DNA of 64,000 bases, from the NCBI RefSeq assembly GCF_004363095.1, contig NZ_SNYO01000003.1, positions 62,001 through 126,000 of the forward strand, given 5' to 3'. The position numbers and the translations under genes were made by a program. Source of the stretch: Actinomycetospora succinea (GTDB lineage Bacteria; Actinomycetota; Actinomycetes; Mycobacteriales; Pseudonocardiaceae). Below the pieces are notes generated by a model, which did not search any database, was not told where the DNA came from, and saw only the letters and a program-made list of their open reading frames with translations. Of the stretch, positions 1 through 8,260 are shown piece after piece. The first letter of the stretch is position 1. Each line of letters starts with the position of its first letter.

Positions 1-1709
1 ACGGCGCCCGCCGCGCGGGACACGGCGTTGACCGCGAGACCCGAGAACATGAACACGACGGCCGCGCCGATGAGGACGCCGACCAGGATGTTCGGGGCGG
101 TGATGTTGTAGATGTCGCCGATCGCCTGGCCCGCCTCGCTGTAGGCCTGGGTGATCGCGTCGTTGTACGACCCGAACAGCGCCGTCGCGGCGAGCACCGC
201 GGTGGCGATGGCGATGCCCTTGGTGATCGCCTTGGTCGTGTTCCCGACCGCGTCCAGCTCGGTGAGGATGTCGGCGCCGGCGCCCTCGACGTCACCGGAC
301 ATCTCGGCGATGCCCTGCGCGTTGTCGGAGACCGGACCGAAGGTGTCCATGGCGACGATGACGCCGACCGTGGTCAGCAGCCCGGTGCCCGCGAGGGCCA
401 CGGCGAACAGGGCGACGAACACGGAGCCCGAGAGCAGGAACGCGCCGTACACGGCCGCGCCGATGACGATCGCGGTGTAGACCGCCGACTCGAAGCCGAC
501 CGAGATGCCGGCGAGGATGACCGTCGCGGCACCGGTGAGCGAGCTCGTGCCGACGTCCTTGACCGGCTGGGTCTCGGTGCCGGTGTAGTAGCCCGTCAGC
601 GACAGGATGATGATCGCGAGCACGATGCCGATGACCACGGCGACGGCGGCGATGACCTGCGGGTTGCCGGCGACGGCGAGGTCGCCGATGCGGTCGGCGT
701 CGACGCCGGGCAGCTCCGCGAAGCTCGACGGCAGGTAGTAGAACGCCGCGAACGAGCAGGCGATGATCGAGATGATCGCCGAGATGTAGAAGCTGCGGTT
801 GATGGCGCGCAGCGCGTTCTCGCCCTCGCGGGTGCGGGTGATGAACACACCGACGATGGCGGTGAGGACACCGATCGCCGGGATGATCAGCGGGAACGTC
901 AGGCCCAGCGTGCCGAACGCGACCGAGCCCAGGATCAGCGCGGCGACCAGCGTGACGGCGTAGGACTCGAAGAGGTCCGCGGCCATGCCGGCGCAGTCAC
1001 CGACGTTGTCGCCCACGTTGTCCGCGATGGTGGCGGCGTTGCGGGGGTCGTCCTCGGGGATGTTCTGCTCGACCTTGCCGACGAGGTCGGCGCCGACGTC
1101 CGCGGCCTTGGTGAAGATGCCGCCGCCGACACGCATGAACATGGCGAGCAGGGCGGCACCGAGACCGAAGCCCTCGAGGACGCGCGGGGCCTCCTCGACG
1201 AAGATCAGCACGACGATCGCCGCGCCCAGGAGGCCGAGGCCGACGGTGGCCATGCCGACCACGCCGCCGGTGCGGAACGCGATCTTCGCGCCCTTGTCGC
1301 GCCCGCCGGGCTCGTTGGCCGCCGCGGCGACGCGGATGTTGGCCTGGGTCGCGAGGTTCATGCCCAGCGCGCCGATGGCCATGGAGAACAGGGCGCCGAC
1401 GACGAAGGCCACCGACCGCCCGATCAGCTCGCCCGTGCTGTTCGCCGGCAGGGCGAAGAGCACGAGGAAGACCACGACGATGAACGGCGCGAGCGTCTTG
1501 AACTGGCGCGTGAGGAAGGCGCTCGCGCCCTCCTGCACCGCGCGGCCGATGTCACGCATCCCTTGCGTGCCCTCGTCGGCCGCCAGGACCTGCTGGCGCA
1601 GCACGACGCCGATGACCAGCGCGATGACGGCCACCACCGCCACCACGACGACCACGATGTTGTCGCCGGCGGAGAACGAGATCCCCGCGGCGAGGACGGA
1701 CGCTTGCAT
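1..1709 (-). CDS. hppA: K+-insensitive proton-pumping pyrophosphatase, N-terminal part (cut by window edge)
   Basis: Membrane-integral H+-translocating inorganic pyrophosphatase, which couples PPi hydrolysis to proton export. About 569 residues are visible, against roughly 750-780 for the family, so the C-terminus lies left of the window. The pyrophosphate-binding segment DVGADLVGK...DNVGDNVGDCAGMAADLFESY lies at about residues 200-250. The motif GNTTKAITKG (about residue 488) has Lys after GNTT, which in this family marks the K+-independent type; K+-dependent enzymes have Ala there. Many hydrophobic helices are evident. The start is ATG at 1709, with GGGAGG four bases upstream. The helicase gene is divergent. 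Confidence 0.96.
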   Translation of the reverse strand, partial: MQASVLAAGISFSAGDNIVVVVVAVVAVIALVIGVVLRQQVLAADEGTQGMRDIGRAVQEGASAFLTRQFKTLAPFIVVVFLVLFALPANSTGELIGRSVAFVVGALFSMAIGALGMNLATQANIRVAAAANEPGGRDKGAKIAFRTGGVVGMATVGLGLLGAAIVVLIFVEEAPRVLEGFGLGAALLAMFMRVGGGIFTKAADVGADLVGKVEQNIPEDDPRNAATIADNVGDNVGDCAGMAADLFESYAVTLVAALILGSVAFGTLGLTFPLIIPAIGVLTAIVGVFITRTREGENALRAINRSFYISAIISIIACSFAAFYYLPSSFAELPGVDADRIGDLAVAGNPQVIAAVAVVIGIVLAIIILSLTGYYTGTETQPVKDVGTSSLTGAATVILAGISVGFESAVYTAIVIGAAVYGAFLLSGSVFVALFAVALAGTGLLTTVGVIVAMDTFGPVSDNAQGIAEMSGDVEGAGADILTELDAVGNTTKAITKGIAIATAVLAATALFGSYNDAITQAYSEAGQAIGDIYNITAPNILVGVLIGAAVVFMFSGLAVNAVSRAAGA

Positions 1710-1918
1710 CCAGCCTCCCGGTTGGCACTTCCTACGACGCGCCTCGCCAGGCCTCGCGGCGGCTGCGGCGCGTGATGATTCAGGCCACCGACCCGACGAC
1801 ACCGGGTGGTGGACAGGTGCCGCAGTGTAGGAGGTGCGTGTCACCTGGTCGCACGGCAGTTCCCCCGGACGCTGTGAGGTGTGTTTCTTTCACGAACGAG
1901 AGCGGGGGTGGGAGGGCT

Positions 1919-4279
1919 GTGTCAGGGTCGGAGCGCGTGGGGCTCTCCGGTGACGTCGAGGTGCTCTCCGGCGAGACCCGCGGCGCCCAGCTGCTGCGTC
2001 GCGTGCTCGCCGGCACCCCGTCCGGCGAGAGCCCGCTGACCCACGCCGAGATCGTCCCGGCGCGCGACGGACGCACCACCGGCTGGCCCGAGTGGGTCCC
2101 GGAGGCGGTGCGCGCCCCGTTCCTCGCGCGGGGCGTCGAGCGGCCGTGGGGCCACCAGGTCGCCGCCGCCGAGCACGCCTGGGCCGGCGAGCACGTCGTC
2201 GTCTCGACGGGCACCGCCTCGGGAAAGTCGCTGGCCTACCAGCTGCCGGTGATCACACGCCTGCACACGGACCCGCGCGCGACCGCCCTGTACCTCTCGC
2301 CGACCAAGGCGCTGGGCGCCGACCAGCTGCGCACCGTCCACGATCTGCGCGTCGACGGCGTGCGCGCCGCGTCCTACGACGGCGACACCCCGATCCCCGA
2401 GCGCGACTGGGTCCGCCAGCACGCCAACTGGGTGTTCACCAACCCCGACATGCTCCACCGCGGCGTCCTGCCGCGGCACGGTCGCTGGACGACGTTCCTG
2501 CGCCGCCTGCGCTACGTCGTGATCGACGAGTGCCACTCCTACCGCGGGCTCTTCGGCTCGCATGTGGCGTTGCTCATGCGGCGACTCCGGCGGGTCTGCG
2601 CGCGCTACGGCGCGCACCCGACGTTCGTGCTCGCCTCGGCGACGGTGTCCGAGCCCGCCGCCTCGGCCTCGGTGCTGACCGGGCTGGACGTGGTGGAGGT
2701 CACCGACGACGGGTCGCCGCGCGGGGCGCGGGCCGTCGCGCTGTGGGAGCCGCCGCTGCTCGACGAGGTCACCGGCGAGAACGGGGCGCCCGTGCGGCGC
2801 TCGGCGGGCGCCGAGACCGCGCGGATGCTCGCCGACCTCGTGCTCGAAGGGGCCCGGTCGCTGGCGTTCGTCCGGTCGCGGCGCGGAGCGGAGCTGACCG
2901 CGCTGGGGGCGCGGCGGGTGCTGTCGGAGGTGGATCCGGCGCTGGCGTCCCAGGTGGCCGCGTACCGGGCCGGCTATCTCCCCGAGGAGCGCCGGGAGCT
3001 GGAGCAGGCGCTGCTCACCGGGGCACTGCGCGGCGTGGCGACGACGAACGCGCTCGAGCTCGGGGTCGACATCGCGGGTCTCGACGCCGTCGTCGTCGCC
3101 GGGTTCCCGGGGACGCGGGCGTCGTTCTGGCAGCAGGCGGGACGCGCCGGGCGCTCGGGGGACGACGCGCTCGTCGTGCTCGTGGCCCGCGACGACCCGC
3201 TCGACACCTACCTCGTGCACCACCCGCAGGCGATGCTCGGCGCGCCGCTCGAGCGCTGCGTGCTCGACCCGACCAACCCGTACGTTCTCGCGCCGCACCT
3301 GGCGTGCGCGGCGTCGGAGATCCCGTTGACGCGGGAGGACGTGTCTCTGCTCGGGGGCGACGCCGCGCTCTCCGTGGTCGACGACCTCGTGGCCGAGGGG
3401 CTGCTGCGGCGCCGGCGCGGCGGTTGGTTCTGGTCGCACCCCACCGACCGGCCGCACGCCGGCGTCGACATCCGGGGCAGCGGCGGTGAGCAGGTCGTGC
3501 TGGTCGAGTCCGAGACCGGGCGCATGCTCGGCACCGTCGACCCCGGGACCGCGCCCGCGACCGTCCATCCGGGCGCGGTGCACCTGCACCAGGGCGAGAG
3601 CTACGTGGTCGACACGCTCGACCTCGACGAAGGCCTGGCGCACGTGCACGCCGAGGACCCGGAGTGGACGACCCAGGCCCGGACGGTGATCGACATCTCG
3701 GTGGAGGAGACCGAGCAGTGCGCGGGCTTCGGCGAGCTGCAGGTCTGCCTGGGCTCGGTCGAGGTGACCGAGCAGGTGGTCGGCTACCTGCGCAAGCTCC
3801 CCTCCGGGCGGGTGCTGGACTCGACGCCGCTGGACATGCCGGCGCGATCGCTGCGGACGCGGGCGGTCTGGTACACGCTCACCGAGTCGGCGCTCTTGCG
3901 CGCGGGGCTCGAGCCCGCGCAGTGGCCGGGCGCGCTGCACGCCGCCGAGCACGCGGCGATCGGGCTGCTCCCGCTCGTGGCGACCTGCGACCGCTGGGAC
4001 ATCGGCGGCGTGTCGACGGCCCTGCACCCCGACACCGGGCACCCGACCGTCTTCGTGCACGACGGCCACCCCGGCGGCGCGGGGTTCGCCGACCGGGCGC
4101 ACGAGGCGCTGCGGGAGTGGCTGGCGGCGACCCGGGCGGCGATCTCGGACTGCGAGTGCCCCTCGGGGTGCCCGTCGTGCGTGCAGTCGCCGAAGTGCGG
4201 GAACGGCAACGACCCGCTCGACAAGGCGGGCGCGATCCTCGTCCTCGACGCGGTGCTGGGGCGGCTGGCGGAGGGCTGA
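1919..4279 (+). CDS. DEAD/DEAH-box helicase with C-terminal DUF1998 (MrfA/YprA type)
   Basis: Superfamily 2 helicase of 786 residues. Visible motifs are Walker A GTASGKSLAYQLP (about residue 98), DECH (about 203), the SAT motif SATVSEP, and motif VI QQAGRAGRSGD (about 405). A C-terminal DUF1998 region carries four clustered cysteines, CECPSGCPSCVQSPKCGNG, typical of the metal-binding site in Bacillus MrfA. By family it unwinds DNA 3'-5' and may act in repair of crosslinks or alkylation; that role is inferred. GTG at 1919 follows GGGAGG. The frame stays open upstream to 1772, so a longer N-terminus is possible. Mycobacteria have the same gene near their Tad locus (Rv3649). Confidence 0.93.
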   Translation: MSGSERVGLSGDVEVLSGETRGAQLLRRVLAGTPSGESPLTHAEIVPARDGRTTGWPEWVPEAVRAPFLARGVERPWGHQVAAAEHAWAGEHVVVSTGTASGKSLAYQLPVITRLHTDPRATALYLSPTKALGADQLRTVHDLRVDGVRAASYDGDTPIPERDWVRQHANWVFTNPDMLHRGVLPRHGRWTTFLRRLRYVVIDECHSYRGLFGSHVALLMRRLRRVCARYGAHPTFVLASATVSEPAASASVLTGLDVVEVTDDGSPRGARAVALWEPPLLDEVTGENGAPVRRSAGAETARMLADLVLEGARSLAFVRSRRGAELTALGARRVLSEVDPALASQVAAYRAGYLPEERRELEQALLTGALRGVATTNALELGVDIAGLDAVVVAGFPGTRASFWQQAGRAGRSGDDALVVLVARDDPLDTYLVHHPQAMLGAPLERCVLDPTNPYVLAPHLACAASEIPLTREDVSLLGGDAALSVVDDLVAEGLLRRRRGGWFWSHPTDRPHAGVDIRGSGGEQVVLVESETGRMLGTVDPGTAPATVHPGAVHLHQGESYVVDTLDLDEGLAHVHAEDPEWTTQARTVIDISVEETEQCAGFGELQVCLGSVEVTEQVVGYLRKLPSGRVLDSTPLDMPARSLRTRAVWYTLTESALLRAGLEPAQWPGALHAAEHAAIGLLPLVATCDRWDIGGVSTALHPDTGHPTVFVHDGHPGGAGFADRAHEALREWLAATRAAISDCECPSGCPSCVQSPKCGNGNDPLDKAGAILVLDAVLGRLAEG

Positions 4280-4670
4280 CGGCGACGCGAGCGGGGAGTT
4301 CGGACGCGTCGAGGCAGCGAACAGCGCGTTCGCTGCGAAGCCGGGGGCTTGGGCTCCGCCGCGGGTCGGGGGTTCGGGGTCCGCCCGACCCGCGGCGAGG
4401 TCTGTCACGCCGCAGGCCGAGGAGCGTCTCGACCCGGCCTGCGGCGCGGTTTGTGGCGGCGGTGGGCGACTCGGTCGCGCGCGGCCCACCGCCGCGGGGT
4501 CCTCCCCTGGCCCGGACCGTCGGCCGGTCGCGACGGGTGGACCGGCGCGTCGGCCTTCGGTGGTCCGGGTGGGGCGGCGGGCGCGCGGCTCGTGGTGGCC
4601 TCGCTGGTCCGGCGTCGCCCCGAGGGGACCCGAAGTGTGTGTAGTTGTGGTGGTGTCGTCGGCGGGAGCG
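4280..4670. repeat. ORF-free convergent intergenic tract with serial perfect inverted repeats
   Basis: There is no credible gene in these 391 bp between the helicase (+) and the prim-pol-like gene (-). Five stem-loops follow one another: 4314-4336 (9-bp arms GCAGCGAAC/GTTCGCTGC, 5-nt loop); 4357-4397 (14-bp arms, 13-nt loop); 4408-4446 (12-bp arms, 15-nt loop); 4456-4495 (12-bp arms GCGGCGGTGGGC/GCCCACCGCCGC, 16-nt loop); and 4511-4569 (8-bp arms CCCGGACC/GGTCCGGG, with a nested 6-bp stem at 4524-4545). The first may end helicase transcription. None has a T tract. The rest, 4570-4670, is unremarkable. Confidence 0.8.
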
Positions 4671-5315
4671 CTAGGAGCGGACCCCGGTGGCGACGGTGGC
4701 GAGGCGGTAGGTCGACCCGCCGCCGGCGACGGCCGGACGCTGGGCGACGGCCTCGGCCAGCGCGTCCTGGACGCGGAACGGGTCGGGCAGGGCCCAGCCG
4801 CACGCGGCGGGGCGGACCCGCCAGTGCACCGATCCCTGCGGGTGGGTCGAGGGCGGCGCGGCGAACCAGCTGCCGCGCCCGTGCAGGACGATGCCCGCGC
4901 GCTCGGCGAGGTCGGGCCGCAGGGGCTCGCCCGCGCCGACGGGGAACAGCCACTCGCCGGTCGGGGTCGCCGCGATCGGCACCGGGACGCCGACCGCGCG
5001 CAGCACGGCGGCGGCGCGCCGGCCGACCGTGGCGGGGACCTCGAGCACGTCGAAGGTCAGCCCGGTCGGTAGCAGGATCGAGTACGGCAGGCCGGACCAC
5101 CAGTCGGCGATCTGGTCGCAGTCGGTCGACGCCCGGCGCGCCCAGTCGTCGAGGACCGGGCACGGACCGTCCTGGGAGGCGTCGGAGCAGCCGCTCCACA
5201 CCTCGCCCTGCGGGAACGTGCCCGGGACGACCGCCCAGCCGTGGTCGGCGAGCACCATGGCCTCAGCGCGGAGCTCCGTGCCGTAGACGGCTCGATAGCT
5301 GTCCCACCACTGCAT
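4671..5315 (-). CDS. prim-pol-like protein (N-terminal bifunctional primase/polymerase domain)
   Basis: 214-residue protein beginning MQWWDSYRAVYGTELRAEAMVLADHGWAVVPG, the start of the prim-pol fold (PF09250-like) that is widespread as an orphan in actinomycetes. Other family-like stretches are CPVLDDWARRASTDCDQIADWWSG, LFPVGAGEPLRPDLAERAGI, and GSWFAAPPSTHPQGSVHWRV. Where replicative prim-pols have an acidic DxD, this protein reads TFDVLEVP, with only one Asp aligned, so catalysis is doubtful. There is no helicase or replicon nearby. ATG at 5315 has AGGAGG six bases upstream; ATG at 5321 would sit directly on the RBS, so 5315 is preferred. Confidence 0.75.
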   Translation of the reverse strand: MQWWDSYRAVYGTELRAEAMVLADHGWAVVPGTFPQGEVWSGCSDASQDGPCPVLDDWARRASTDCDQIADWWSGLPYSILLPTGLTFDVLEVPATVGRRAAAVLRAVGVPVPIAATPTGEWLFPVGAGEPLRPDLAERAGIVLHGRGSWFAAPPSTHPQGSVHWRVRPAACGWALPDPFRVQDALAEAVAQRPAVAGGGSTYRLATVATGVRS

Positions 5316-5503
5316 CGGCATCCTCCTGGACCGGTTCCTGCTCCCGGTGTGCTGTATCCAGTAACGGCACGCGCACGTCGCTTCGCCACCCGTCATCGCC
5401 CATCGGCCGTGATCACACGCTGAGCGTCACGGTCGGCCCCGTCGAGCGGGCGAGCGCGCGATGAGTAGCAGGGCGGTCACCGATTGCTCCGGCGGGTCGC
5501 CGC

Positions 5504-5962
5504 TCACCCGGGACCGCCCTCCGCTCGTCCCGGTGTGTTCACCTCGCGGTCGCCGCCGGTCACCCGGGCACGGCCGGACGGGGGCCCGCCCACCGCCACC
5601 GGACCGGCCCGCGCTCGCCCGGTCGCCTCACCGGACACGCTCGGCAGGCAGCGGCACGGGTAGGTCGTGATCACTGTCACGGTCCACCCCTCGACGGCGC
5701 AGTCCGCGACGTCGGCTCCGTTGCCCGCGGCGACCTCACGGGCCCGCGCACAGGCCACGTCGGCCCCACGCACGGCCTCGCGGGCCCCGGCGAGCGCCGC
5801 GAGGTCGGCGGCGGTCTCGGCCCGGTGCCGGGCGAGCGTCGCCGCGCCCAGCTGCAGGCCCAGCCCCAACAGGCACACCAGGACACCCACCGCGGCCGCC
5901 GCGAGCACGGTGGCCGAACCGGCGTCCCCGACCGCTCGCCGACCGCCCGCCGTACCGCTCAT
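5504..5962 (-). CDS. Rv3654c-like Tad-locus membrane protein
   Basis: 152 residues. The N-terminus (GDAGSATVLAAAAVGVLVCLLGLGLQLGA) is a pseudopilin-like hydrophobic helix after Gly-Ser-Ala-Thr. A region rich in Ala and Arg with four Cys follows, typical of the Rv3654c/TadG-like helicase-secretion family that closes actinobacterial Tad operons. The tail after ATGRARAGP (about 35 Gly/Pro/Arg residues) is longer than in typical members and may be disordered. ATG at 5962 overlaps the tadE stop by 4 bp (ATGA), so translation is probably coupled. It is the last gene of the operon. Function beyond pilus or secretion association is unknown. Confidence 0.75.
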   Translation of the reverse strand: MSGTAGGRRAVGDAGSATVLAAAAVGVLVCLLGLGLQLGAATLARHRAETAADLAALAGAREAVRGADVACARAREVAAGNGADVADCAVEGWTVTVITTYPCRCLPSVSGEATGRARAGPVAVGGPPSGRARVTGGDREVNTPGRAEGGPG

Positions 5963-6450
5963 CGCGCACGACCGATCTCGGCGGCCGTGACGGGCGGCGG
6001 AGACCCGCCGGAGGCGGGCGGGGACTGCCCGGAGGCCGACGCCGGGTCCTGCGCGACGTCGGCCTCCGGCGTCCCGCCGGGGAGCGGATCGGGGCCCTCG
6101 CCCGGCGCCACCGGCGAGGGTTCGCGGGCCGCCGAGGCCTCCGCGCCGATGCGCAGGCCCGGGAGCGCCGAGCCGAGCGGTACCGCGCGGACGCGGACCA
6201 CGACGTCGTCGCCGCGGACGTCGACGCCGACCTCCGAGCCGCCGGGGAGCAGCTGCTCCGCGGCCCGCCGGGCGCCCTCGGCGTCGCCGCGGGCCGCAAG
6301 GCGCGCCGCCTCGGTGGCCGCGTCGAGGCAGCGCAGCTGGAGCACCACCGCGCCCATCGCCGCGAGCACGATCCCCAGCACCACGACGAGCGTGCCGACC
6401 GCGAACGCGGCCTCGACCGTCACCGAGCCGGCGTCGCTCGTAAGGCTCAG
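5959..6450 (-). CDS. TadE-family minor pseudopilin, probable CTG start
   Basis: 163 residues when started at CTG 6450. The N-terminus reads MSLTSDAG/SVTVEAAFAVGTLVVVLG: Gly, cleavage site, then Glu at +5 and a hydrophobic helix, the class III prepilin signature of TadE/TadF. The rest is a soluble domain and a Pro-rich tail. No ATG, GTG or TTG exists in frame upstream before other coding sequence. The first GTG (6423) would delete the Gly-Ser cleavage site, so CTG is favoured. It overlaps the DUF4244 stop as CTGA, matching the ATGA/GTGA couplings elsewhere in the operon. Probable role: minor pilin of a Tad-like surface fibre. Confidence 0.78.
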   Translation of the reverse strand: MSLTSDAGSVTVEAAFAVGTLVVVLGIVLAAMGAVVLQLRCLDAATEAARLAARGDAEGARRAAEQLLPGGSEVGVDVRGDDVVVRVRAVPLGSALPGLRIGAEASAAREPSPVAPGEGPDPLPGGTPEADVAQDPASASGQSPPASGGSPPPVTAAEIGRAR

Positions 6451-6680
6451 AAGGCGGTGTCGAGCGCCCGCTGCACGATCCCGGTGAGGCCGGCGACGAT
6501 GTTCTGCCCGGTCACCACGCTGTAGAGGATCGCGCCGAACGCCGCGGCCGCGACCGTGCCGATCGCGTACTCGGCCGTCGACATCCCGGCGTCGTCGTCG
6601 CGCAGGTGCGCGAGGCGGTCGCGCAGGCGTGCTCGCGCGGTGGGTGCGTTCGGTGCTGACGGTGCTGACGGTGCTGACAT
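6447..6680 (-). CDS. DUF4244 Flp/Tad-like pilin
   Basis: 77-residue small protein. A leader containing three SAP tripeptides (from a 9-bp DNA repeat, 6659-6679) and basic residues precedes DDDAG/MSTAEYAIGTVAAAAFGAILYSVV. This is a class III prepilin cleavage site with Glu at +5 followed by Tyr, and one hydrophobic helix, so it is the likely major pilin subunit. ATG at 6680 has a strong purine-rich RBS (GGGAGGAGAGGAG). The gene sits between tadC and tadE; the 42-bp gap to tadC is the longest inside the operon, in keeping with higher expression of a pilin. No prepilin peptidase gene is present nearby. Confidence 0.88.
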   Translation of the reverse strand: MSAPSAPSAPNAPTARARLRDRLAHLRDDDAGMSTAEYAIGTVAAAAFGAILYSVVTGQNIVAGLTGIVQRALDTAF

Positions 6681-6722
6681 GGGGTTCTCCTCTCCTCCCA
6701 CGCCCCGGCGGGGCGGGCGGCG

Positions 6723-7442
6723 TCATCGCTGCTCCAGCAGCGGGCCGGCGAGCCCCACGACCACCGGGATGATGCCCAGGGCCAGGAACGCCGGCAGGAA
6801 GCACAGGCCGAGCGGCCCGGTGACGAGCACGCCCGCCCGCTCGGCGCGGGACTCGACGGCGTCGGCGGCCTCGGCGCGCAGGTCGGCGGCGACGGACTCG
6901 ACGACGTCGGCGACCGCGGCGCCGGACCGCGACGAGCGCCGGGCGGCGCGGGCGAGGCGGGCCGTGTCGGGCGTATCGAGGGCGGGCGCCCAGGCCGCGG
7001 CCGGGTCCGCGCCCAGCGCGACGAGGTCGGCCACGCGCCCCAGGGCCTCGCCGGCCGCCGCGGGCAGCACCGGCACGACGGCCCGGGCGGCGCGGTCGAG
7101 CGAGAGCCCGGCACGCAGGCACGCCGCGAGCTGGTCCCACGCCCCGGCGAGGCCCAGCGGGTCGGGCCGGGGGCGCGCCCGGTGCGCCTGCCACCGCGGC
7201 AACAGGGCCACCACGGCGACGCCGGCGGCGATCGTGAGCACGCCCGGGGTCCCCGCGCCGGCGGTCAGCAGCGCGAGGCCGACGGCGACCAGGGCGAGTC
7301 CGGCCACCAGGCCCTCGCGGGCGGGGCGCCGGGCCGGGGCGGGCGGGGCGACCCGGTGGTGCGCGGCGACCGGGCCCGGCGCCACCACGAGTGCGGCGGC
7401 GACCGCAAGCAGGGCGAGGGCGACGCCGGCGGACACGCTCAC
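6723..7442 (-). CDS. Type II secretion F-domain protein, TadC-like
   Basis: 239 residues. The first about 70 residues are two membrane helices, then a cytoplasmic T2SF domain (WDQLAACLRAGLSLDRAARAVVPVLP...SRSGAAVADVVESVAADLRAEAADAVESRAERAGVLVTGPLGLCFLPAFLALGIIPVVVGL), ending in hydrophobic segments. It forms the inner-membrane platform together with TadB. GTG at 7442 overlaps the tadB stop (GTGA), so the pair is translated as a unit. Identification rests on the F-domain pattern and operon position. Confidence 0.88.
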   Translation of the reverse strand: MSVSAGVALALLAVAAALVVAPGPVAAHHRVAPPAPARRPAREGLVAGLALVAVGLALLTAGAGTPGVLTIAAGVAVVALLPRWQAHRARPRPDPLGLAGAWDQLAACLRAGLSLDRAARAVVPVLPAAAGEALGRVADLVALGADPAAAWAPALDTPDTARLARAARRSSRSGAAVADVVESVAADLRAEAADAVESRAERAGVLVTGPLGLCFLPAFLALGIIPVVVGLAGPLLEQR

Positions 7443-8260
7443 CGGGTCACCCCCGCCACGATCCGCTCCGTCCACGCCAGCCCGGCGCACACCAGCCCGA
7501 CGCCGACGACGAGGAGCACCTGACCGACCACGCCGGTCGTGAGCACCGCCCAGGGCCGCGCGCCGATGCCCTCGCCGAGCAGCAGGCCGAGCACCGGCAG
7601 CCCGCCCAGCACCGCGGCCGTGGCGCGCGGTCCGGCCAGGCGTGCCCGCAGGCCGCCGGCCATCCGCGCGCGGGCCCGCAGGTCGTGCGCCACGGCGCCC
7701 GCAGGACCGGCGAGCGCGATGCCGTGCCGGTCGGCGAGCGCCCACGCCCCGGCGAGGCGGTCGAGGTGCACGGCGACGGCCGGTTCCCGCGTCCGCGCGG
7801 CGCGCAGGGCGGCGGGGACGTCGCCCCCGAGGTGCGCGGTGGACCCGATCAGCGTCATCACGCGGGCCGCGACCGGGTGCGCGTCGGTGCCCGCCGACGC
7901 CGCGGCCGCGGTGGGCGGAGCGCCGGCGCGGATCTCCGCGGCGAACGACGACAGGGCCTCGGCGAGCCCGGCGGTCGCGGCCGTGCGGTCGCGCTCGGCA
8001 CCCGCCGCCGTGCGGTGGCGGTGCAGCGTCGCGGTGAGGGCCAGCGCGGCGAGGGCACCGCCGGGGCCGGCGACCCCGATCCCGACGACGACGGCGCCGG
8101 GCAGCAGGACGGCCCGGCGACGCAGGAGCGCCGGCAGACCGGACAGCGACACCCGCCACGAAGGCGCAGCGGGCACGGCCACGCGCAGCGGCGCGGTGGG
8201 AGCCGGCCAGCACACGAGCGCCGCGGCGAGGAGCACCAGGGCGACGCCCACCGCGCTCAC
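7439..8260 (-). CDS. Type II secretion F-domain protein, TadB-like
   Basis: 273 residues with an N-terminal membrane helix (VSAVGVALVLLAAALVCW), a second hydrophobic stretch near residue 50, a central soluble T2SF region (GLAEALSSFAAEIRAGAPPTAAAASAG...VHLDRLAGAWALADRHGIALAGPAGAVAHDLRARARMAGGLRARLAGPRATAAVLGGLPVLGLLLGEGIG), and C-terminal membrane helices. It would pair with TadC as the platform contacting the CpaF ATPase. GTG at 8260 overlaps the cpaF stop by 4 bp. A longer upstream frame exists but lies inside cpaF and is rejected. Confidence 0.88.
   Translation of the reverse strand: MSAVGVALVLLAAALVCWPAPTAPLRVAVPAAPSWRVSLSGLPALLRRRAVLLPGAVVVGIGVAGPGGALAALALTATLHRHRTAAGAERDRTAATAGLAEALSSFAAEIRAGAPPTAAAASAGTDAHPVAARVMTLIGSTAHLGGDVPAALRAARTREPAVAVHLDRLAGAWALADRHGIALAGPAGAVAHDLRARARMAGGLRARLAGPRATAAVLGGLPVLGLLLGEGIGARPWAVLTTGVVGQVLLVVGVGLVCAGLAWTERIVAGVTR

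Noticed and set aside
1922-4489. 855-codon open frame antisense to the helicase
   Set aside because: Arg/Ala/Pro/Gly-rich composition with no family motif; it mirrors the third-position GC of the helicase gene and is a codon-bias shadow.
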